NCBI GenBank assembly: GCA_019454625.1
Contig: JACFNY010000151.1
Span: 1 to 5,597, forward strand
From: Sphingomonadaceae bacterium
GTDB lineage: Bacteria > Pseudomonadota > Alphaproteobacteria > Sphingomonadales > Sphingomonadaceae
Length of the DNA: 5,597 nucleotides
Reading direction: 5' to 3'
The notes beneath the pieces are model-generated. The model had not been told where the DNA came from, searched no databases, and saw only the letters and a program-made list of their open reading frames with translations. The translations under genes were made by a program, and so were the position numbers. Shown piece by piece: positions 1 to 5,597 of this stretch. The stretch's first letter is position 1, and every line of letters begins with the position of its first letter.

Positions 1-2211
<2,211 letters not shown>

Positions 2212-2215
2212 TCGG

Positions 2216-2221
2216 TTTCCT
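2216..2221 (-). promoter_or_regulatory. Ribosome binding site of gyrA
   Basis: On the minus strand AGGAAA precedes the GTG codon, with 6 nt between AGGA and the GTG. It is the only purine-rich Shine-Dalgarno-like match in the leader and supports the GTG start over any internal ATG. Confidence 0.6.
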
Positions 2222-2245
2222 GTACGCTCTCGGGGATTGGTTCTT

Positions 2246-2274
2246 GGTATACTGTATGATCCTTACACGCGCGC
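2246..2274 (-). promoter_or_regulatory. Possible gyrA promoter, weak match
   Basis: On the minus strand a TATACC at 2251-2246 could be a -10 element, inside the near-palindromic ATACAGTATAC stretch. Seventeen bases upstream the -35 position falls in the alternating CG tract and has no resemblance to TTGACA. If real, the start site would be about 2240, giving a leader of about 30 nt. The alternative is that gyrA is read from the toxin-antitoxin promoter or from both. This is a guess from one hexamer and its position. Confidence 0.25.
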
Positions 2275-2281
2275 GCGCGTG
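2266..2281. repeat. Alternating CG palindrome (Z-DNA-prone tract)
   Basis: The 16 bases CACGCGCGCGCGCGTG form a perfect self-complementary, strictly alternating purine-pyrimidine run between the toxin stop codon and the gyrA start. Such runs are the classic sequence for left-handed Z-DNA under negative supercoiling. No T-run follows on either strand, so it is not a typical rho-independent terminator. Confidence 0.7.
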
Positions 2282-2305
2282 AAGGCCAGCGTTACGATCG
2301 GGTGA

Positions 2306-2680
2306 CTATAGCGGCACCACATGCGCACGCAGCCACGCTGCCAACGCCTCGAAACGGAACGTGCCGGTTTCGTAGAGTCCGCTGATGAAACGGAAGGTGT
2401 CGCCTGCGTCCGCCTCCAGTACCGCGCCGTTGATCGCCAGGAAGGTGTAGGTGGAAGCGAACGCGGTCCGCTTGTTGCCGTCGATGAACGGATGGTTCCG
2501 AGCCAAGCTTTCCCAGAGTGCCGCAGCTTCCTCGACGAGATCGGCATAATAGCCCGTCTGCGGCCGGAAGAGCGCCGCTTCCAGCAGGCCGGGATCGCGG
2601 ACACCGTGCGCGCCGCCGTAGCGTTCGACCTGATCCTGATGAATCGCCAGCATATCGGCCAGCGTCAGGTAGTCGGTCAC
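2306..2680 (-). CDS. doc: Death-on-curing (Doc/Fic) family toxin
   Basis: The 124-residue product matches the size of phage P1 Doc (126 residues). It carries the Fic-fold signature HPFIDGNKRTA at residues 63-73: catalytic His63, metal-binding Asp67, and the Gly68-Asn69-Lys70-Arg71 anion-binding loop. The N-terminal YLTLADMLAIHQDQVERYGG and VRDPGLLEAAL segments are typical of the DOC family. P1 Doc halts translation by phosphorylating EF-Tu, while other Fic proteins transfer AMP. P1 Doc has Ala where Gly68 stands here, so the reaction of this protein is not certain. The start is GTG, overlapping the antitoxin stop as GTGA, which implies translational coupling and lower toxin output. The gene ends 94 bases before gyrA. 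The family call is firm; the target is inferred. Confidence 0.93.
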   Translation of the reverse strand: MTDYLTLADMLAIHQDQVERYGGAHGVRDPGLLEAALFRPQTGYYADLVEEAAALWESLARNHPFIDGNKRTAFASTYTFLAINGAVLEADAGDTFRFISGLYETGTFRFEALAAWLRAHVVPL

Positions 2681-2907
2681 TTCGCAAGATTCTTGTAGAG
2701 CTCAGCGTAGCGGGCGTGGCTAGCCTGATAAGCCGCCATCACATGGGTGCGCGGCTTCGCACGGTTGTGCTTTTCCAGAAGATCGGCAAGCGCCTCGTCC
2801 ACCAGCGCCTGAATCTGACGCCCCTCACGCTGTGCAAGGTCGCGCAGATCGGCAAGCGTCTCCGCCTTTACCTGCGTTGCAAACTTTTCCCGGACGATCG
2901 CGCTCAT
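2677..2907 (-). CDS. Putative ribbon-helix-helix antitoxin of the Doc toxin
   Basis: This 76-residue protein lies directly upstream of the Doc toxin and overlaps it by 4 nt, the usual antitoxin position. Residues 8-14 (KFATQVK) could be the DNA-reading beta strand, 16-28 and 31-46 the two helices, with Gly29 in the turn, as in CopG/Arc-type ribbon-helix-helix proteins. Residues 48-76 are basic and aromatic (HVMAAYQASHARYAELYKNLAK) and probably bind and block the toxin. By analogy with other type II antitoxins it likely represses its own operon through the palindrome upstream. It does not look like Phd, the partner of P1 Doc. An ATG ACA TGA mini-reading frame overlaps its start codon. The fold is read by eye and not certain; the antitoxin role rests mainly on gene order. 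Confidence 0.8.
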   Translation of the reverse strand: MSAIVREKFATQVKAETLADLRDLAQREGRQIQALVDEALADLLEKHNRAKPRTHVMAAYQASHARYAELYKNLAK

Positions 2908-2911
2908 GTCA

Positions 2912-2928
2912 TCTTCCTTTCAGGAAGA
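2912..2928 (-). promoter_or_regulatory. Inverted repeat covering the antitoxin ribosome binding site
   Basis: On the minus strand TCTTCCT-GAA-AGGAAGA is a perfect 7-bp inverted repeat with a 3-nt loop. The 3' arm contains the Shine-Dalgarno AGGAAG, which ends 5 nt before the antitoxin ATG. In RNA it could form a hairpin that hides the ribosome binding site; in DNA it could be part of an operator. No T-run follows, so it is not a terminator. Confidence 0.6.
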
Positions 2929-2930
2929 AA

Positions 2931-2940
2931 TATCATGATA
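2931..2940. promoter_or_regulatory. Putative operator palindrome of the toxin-antitoxin operon
   Basis: TATCATGATA is a perfect 10-bp palindrome overlapping the proposed -10 element and located 23 bases before the antitoxin start. Small palindromes at this place are the usual binding sites of autoregulating type II antitoxins. Binding here is inferred. Confidence 0.45.
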
Positions 2941-2961
2941 CAGCATGAAAAATCAAGTCAA
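2935..2961 (-). promoter_or_regulatory. Putative promoter of the toxin-antitoxin operon
   Basis: On the minus strand a TTGACT at 2961-2956 resembles the sigma-70 -35 element, followed after 15 bases by TATCAT at 2940-2935 as the -10. The spacer is shorter than the ideal 17, so a slightly shifted -10 within the same AT-rich stretch is possible. The -35 hexamer lies just inside the end of the upstream amidotransferase gene, touching its stop codon. The stretch is clearly more AT-rich than its surroundings. Confidence 0.45.
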
Positions 2962-3663
2962 GCCTTCCAGCCACTCCTCGATCATGCGCCGTCCTGCCGC
3001 CACCGCGACCGGACCGAGTTCGTCATGCTCGCGGCGCATCAACTCGACGTCCTTGCCTGCCTCGATCACCGATTCCGGCCATTCGTCGATCCACGCATCA
3101 AAGCGCGGGTCTTCGCCCATTTCCGCGTGGAACTGGAGCGCGAGCAGGTTCGGGCCGCGCCGGAACGCCTGATGCGCGTATGCATCGCTGGAGGCGAGCA
3201 GATCGACGCCGCGCGGCAGGTCGAAGGTATCGCCGTGCCAGTGCAGCACGGAAACGTCATGCACGTGCCGCAACGGAGACGCCGCCCCGGCGTCGCTGAT
3301 CGTCACCGGCTTGAAGCCGACCTCCTTCACGGGCCCGGCGTAGACGCGGGCGCCGAGCGCGGCGGCCATCATCTGCGCGCCGAAGCAGACGCCGAGCGTT
3401 GGCCCGTCCGCCTCAAGACGCCGGGCGAGGCGCCGAAGCTGGCAGGAAATCCACGGATACTGCTCCGCCTCGTACACGCCCATCGGCCCGCCCATCATGA
3501 TGACGAGGTCGGGCGCCGAAAGGTCCACGGAGGAGAAGGCGCTATCCGTCACGTCGATGCGATCGACGGCATATCCCGCATCCTCGATGGGCTTGCGGAA
3601 GCCGGCGACGCCTTCGTAGGGCACGTGACGAATGATGAGCGCGGATTTCATCCGGCCGCTCAT
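2953..3663 (-). CDS. Stand-alone class I glutamine amidotransferase (GuaA-like domain)
   Basis: The 236-residue protein is a class I (triad) glutamine amidotransferase, which hydrolyses glutamine or a related gamma-glutamyl amide through a cysteine nucleophile. The oxyanion segment MMGGPMGVYE is at 56-65, the nucleophile is Cys93 in GVCFGAQ, and the rest of the triad is His179 and Glu181 in LQFHAEM. It resembles the amidotransferase domain of GMP synthase, but no ATP pyrophosphatase or synthetase domain follows, so it is not GuaA itself. Its partner or true substrate cannot be told from the sequence. No membrane segment or signal peptide is seen. The start is uncertain: ATG at 3663 lacks a clear ribosome binding site, and a second ATG at 3651 (MKSALIIRH) begins right at the first conserved strand. 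It follows the glycosyltransferase by 25 nt with no visible terminator and so may be cotranscribed with it. Confidence 0.9.
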   Translation of the reverse strand: MSGRMKSALIIRHVPYEGVAGFRKPIEDAGYAVDRIDVTDSAFSSVDLSAPDLVIMMGGPMGVYEAEQYPWISCQLRRLARRLEADGPTLGVCFGAQMMAAALGARVYAGPVKEVGFKPVTISDAGAASPLRHVHDVSVLHWHGDTFDLPRGVDLLASSDAYAHQAFRRGPNLLALQFHAEMGEDPRFDAWIDEWPESVIEAGKDVELMRREHDELGPVAVAAGRRMIEEWLEGLT

Positions 3664-3688
3664 AGGAACGCCGCGTAGCCCGGAAAAG

Positions 3689-4978
3689 CTAGACTTTCTT
3701 GGCGTTCGACAAGCTCCGGTCGAGCAAGGCCTCCACCTTTTCGAACTGCGCCGCGCGCGTCAGCCCGTCCGCCGCGCCCACGGGAAGGTCGGGGAGCCGC
3801 CCGTTCGCGCGCTCGGCCAGCTTTTCCGCCAGCTTTTCCGAAAGCCAGTCCGCAATTGCCGCCGGATCGTTGCTGACGAGGCCGAGCCCGGACCGCCGGA
3901 TGATGTCCGCCGCCTCGCCTTCCTGCTGGCCGTGGCAGAGGATCGGACGGCGCGCACCGACATATTCGTAGAGCTTGCCCGCGACGACGTGTTTCTCGCC
4001 TTCGGTCGAGAAGCGCAGCAGCAGCAGCACGTCCGCCGCACGCTCGATGCGCAGCACCTCGCCGCGCCCGATGGGCGGATGCGCCTCGACGAGATGCGCA
4101 ACGCCCGCGCGCTCCGCCATCGCCATCGGCACGTCGCTGTCCTCGCCCCAGAAATGGACGACAAGCTTTGCCGGATCGGGCTTCAGCAGGGCGAGCGCCG
4201 CCAGCAGCGGCGCGGGCGAGCGGCCGCCATTGTAGGTGGAACCCGCGTGCACGATGGCGAGCCGTTCGGCATCGAAGGCCGGCACGTCCTCCAGCCCGGC
4301 GAAATCGGCCGGATCATAGCCGTTCGCCGCGCAGACCACCGGCTTGCCGTAGCGTCGCGCCAGAATTCCGGCGCTGCCTTCCGTCACCGCGACCAGCGCC
4401 GCCGCCTTCGACAGCGCGCGCCGCTCCATCCAGCGGTTGACGCGGTTCGCGATGACGTTCTCGTTCCCGTAGATATTGTCCGCCCAGAGGTCGCGAAGCT
4501 CGGCGACGAACGGCACGCCCCATGCACGCGCCAGCTTCGCCGCCGCCATGTGGCTGGAATGCGGCGGGCCGGTCGAGAAGATCGTATCCGGCTTCCAGTC
4601 CCATGCCAGCGCGGCCTCTACAGCCGGGTCGATCCACGTGATATGCGGGTCCGGGAGGTAGGAAAGCTGCCAGATCAGCCGCCTGAGCCGGCCCGGCCGC
4701 ACCTGCGGCTCCGCGCTTGCCGCCTTCGCTCCGGGATTCGGCTGGTCCGCCTCCGTCATCGGCGCCGTCCGCCCGCGCCGCACGTAGGGCACGGCGATGA
4801 TGCGCTCCGCCGGGATTTCAGGGTCCACGGCCGCCGGGAACTGGAGGTTGAGGCCGCAAAGGACGCGGACGTCATGGCCGCGATCCAGCAGGAAGCGGGC
4901 GAACTTCGGCGCGCGCACGGTGGCCGTGGGGGCGTTCGGCGGGTACAGCCCCGTGACAATCAGGATGCGGCGCGACAT
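3689..4978 (-). CDS. Glycosyltransferase, GT4-like (GT-B fold)
   Basis: The 429-residue product looks like a cytoplasmic GT-B glycosyltransferase that moves a sugar from a nucleotide-sugar donor, probably for a surface polysaccharide or another glycoconjugate. The N-terminal half has ILIVTGLYPPNAPTATVRAPKFARFLLDRGHDVRVL at 5-40, the acceptor-side Rossmann start, and ELRDLWADN in the middle. The donor-side half has IVHAGSTYNGGRSP and the KLYEYVGARRPIL block, with Glu338 as the second glutamate of the GT4 E-x7-E motif. The first glutamate position is His330, as also happens in WbuB-like members. No signal peptide or transmembrane helix is seen. The C-terminal part contains a short duplication, LSEKLAEKLAE, from a DNA repeat. 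The start ATG has only a weak purine-rich leader. The donor and acceptor cannot be named. Confidence 0.9.
   Translation of the reverse strand: MSRRILIVTGLYPPNAPTATVRAPKFARFLLDRGHDVRVLCGLNLQFPAAVDPEIPAERIIAVPYVRRGRTAPMTEADQPNPGAKAASAEPQVRPGRLRRLIWQLSYLPDPHITWIDPAVEAALAWDWKPDTIFSTGPPHSSHMAAAKLARAWGVPFVAELRDLWADNIYGNENVIANRVNRWMERRALSKAAALVAVTEGSAGILARRYGKPVVCAANGYDPADFAGLEDVPAFDAERLAIVHAGSTYNGGRSPAPLLAALALLKPDPAKLVVHFWGEDSDVPMAMAERAGVAHLVEAHPPIGRGEVLRIERAADVLLLLRFSTEGEKHVVAGKLYEYVGARRPILCHGQQEGEAADIIRRSGLGLVSNDPAAIADWLSEKLAEKLAERANGRLPDLPVGAADGLTRAAQFEKVEALLDRSLSNAKKV
3816..3839. repeat. 12-bp perfect tandem duplication inside the glycosyltransferase gene
   Basis: GCCAGCTTTTCC occurs twice head to tail. 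It is in frame and adds one extra four-residue unit (EKLA) to a helical stretch near the C-terminus. A copy-number change would not shift the frame. Confidence 0.85.
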
Positions 4979-5018
4979 GCCCGCCGCTCATCGCAAAGAG
5001 CGGGCCGGCACGCAACAC

Positions 5019-5047
5019 TGGACGTAGCCGAACCTTCCCCATATCTC
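5019..5047 (+). promoter_or_regulatory. Possible trmFO promoter giving a near-leaderless transcript
   Basis: TGGACG at 5019-5024 and TATCTC at 5042-5047 are 17 bases apart and are weak matches to a sigma-70 promoter. The start site would fall at about 5054-5055, on or next to the ATG. No Shine-Dalgarno sequence is seen upstream of the ATG, which fits a leaderless message. The rest of the 76-bp divergent gap (4979-5054) shows no other clear signal and no obvious promoter for the glycosyltransferase. Confidence 0.2.
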
Positions 5048-5054
5048 CGCGCGC

Positions 5055-5597
5055 ATGAAGACACCCGTTCACGTCATCGGCGGCGGCCTTGCCGGTTCGG
5101 AAGCCGCATGGCAGCTCGCGCGGGCGGGCGTGCCGGTCGTCCTGCACGAGATGCGGCCGATAGAGGGCACGGACGCACACCAGACGGACGGGTTCGCCGA
5201 ACTCGTCTGCTCGAACAGTTTCCGTTCCGATGACCCGAACGCCAGCGCGGTCGGCGTGCTGCATGAGGAGATGCGGCGCGGGTGCCCGCGGGTTCCGCGC
5301 TCGCCGTGGACCGGGACGACTTCTCGGCGCGCGTCACCGCCGCCATCGAGGCCGAACCGCTCATCGAAGTGCGCCGGGAGCGCGTCGACGGCCTGCCGGG
5401 GGCGGATCGGGGCCAGACGATCATCGCCACCGGGCCGCTCACCGCCCCGCCGCTCGCCGAGGCGATCCGCGCCCGCACCGGCGAGGATGCCCTCGCCTTC
5501 TTCGACGCGATCGCGCCCATCGTCCACCGCGACAGCATCGACATGGAGACGGCGTGGTTCCAGTCCCGCTACGACAAGGGCGACGGTAAGGACTACA
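5055..5597 (+). pseudogene. trmFO: TrmFO, folate-dependent tRNA (uracil-54) methyltransferase, frame broken, 3' end outside window
   Basis: TrmFO makes 5-methyluridine at position 54 of tRNA, using methylene-tetrahydrofolate and FADH2. From ATG 5055, 75 codons match the family: the FAD-binding [13 protein letters not shown] at 7-19, HEMRP at 31-35, and [12 protein letters not shown] at 49-60 with the conserved Cys52. After HEEMRR (ending 5279) this frame becomes an unrelated arginine- and proline-rich sequence. The family text resumes at 5282 in another frame as [14 protein letters not shown] and continues through [39 protein letters not shown] and WFQSRYDK to the right edge. Members known to me have about 13 residues (AGSLIMACADLNQ-like) between these blocks, so about 37 nt appear to be lost. 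The original frame meets no stop before the edge, so an automatic call could give one long but wrong protein. The identity is firm; true mutation versus assembly error is open. Confidence 0.88.

Noticed and set aside
2266..2281. CG palindrome as a terminator of the toxin-antitoxin operon
   Set aside because: No T-run follows on either strand and the palindrome has no natural loop, so a rho-independent terminator is not supported.
2518..3678. 386-codon open frame on the plus strand
   Set aside because: It is antisense to the toxin, antitoxin and amidotransferase genes, all recognisable on the minus strand, and has no family features.
3664..3688. Terminator between the glycosyltransferase and amidotransferase genes
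   Set aside because: Only a short, poorly paired A/T-rich stretch is present, with no stable stem and no T-run.
3632..5233. 533-codon open frame on the plus strand
   Set aside because: It is antisense to the glycosyltransferase and runs into trmFO in the wrong frame; its composition is low-complexity Arg-rich.
5230..5589. 119-codon open frame on the plus strand as a separate gene
   Set aside because: It is a third frame inside trmFO. The TrmFO-matching sequence is in the other two frames on either side of the break.

Overview
The window is GC-rich, densely coded bacterial chromosome. The gyrase A type, a folate-dependent TrmFO (Gid) and the codon usage together suggest an alphaproteobacterium. 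Sphingomonadales or a neighbouring order is a guess that the sequence alone cannot settle.

Layout: 1-2211 (minus) is the first 737 codons of gyrA, whose 3' end lies beyond the window. 2212-2305 is a short leader before gyrA with a 16-bp alternating CG palindrome and a possible promoter. 2306-2907 (minus) is a two-gene toxin-antitoxin module: a small ribbon-helix-helix-type antitoxin, then a Doc/Fic toxin overlapping it by 4 nt. Just before the antitoxin lie an AT-richer promoter, a palindromic putative operator and an inverted repeat covering the ribosome binding site. 2953-3663 (minus) is a stand-alone class I glutamine amidotransferase. 3689-4978 (minus) is a GT4-type glycosyltransferase. 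Both may share a transcript, being 25 nt apart with no visible terminator. 4979-5054 is a divergent intergenic gap. From 5055 to the right edge (plus) is trmFO (tRNA m5U54 methyltransferase), whose reading frame is broken near 5280 by an apparent deletion of about 37 nt.

How the genes relate: gyrA and trmFO are housekeeping genes (DNA supercoiling and tRNA modification). The glycosyltransferase and amidotransferase look like ordinary accessory metabolic genes. The toxin-antitoxin pair has its own promoter and sits directly upstream of gyrA, so read-through could couple the two. No RNA genes, CRISPR arrays or insertion sequences were seen. The points most worth a second look are the broken trmFO, the control region of the toxin-antitoxin module, and the CG tract at the gyrA promoter position.
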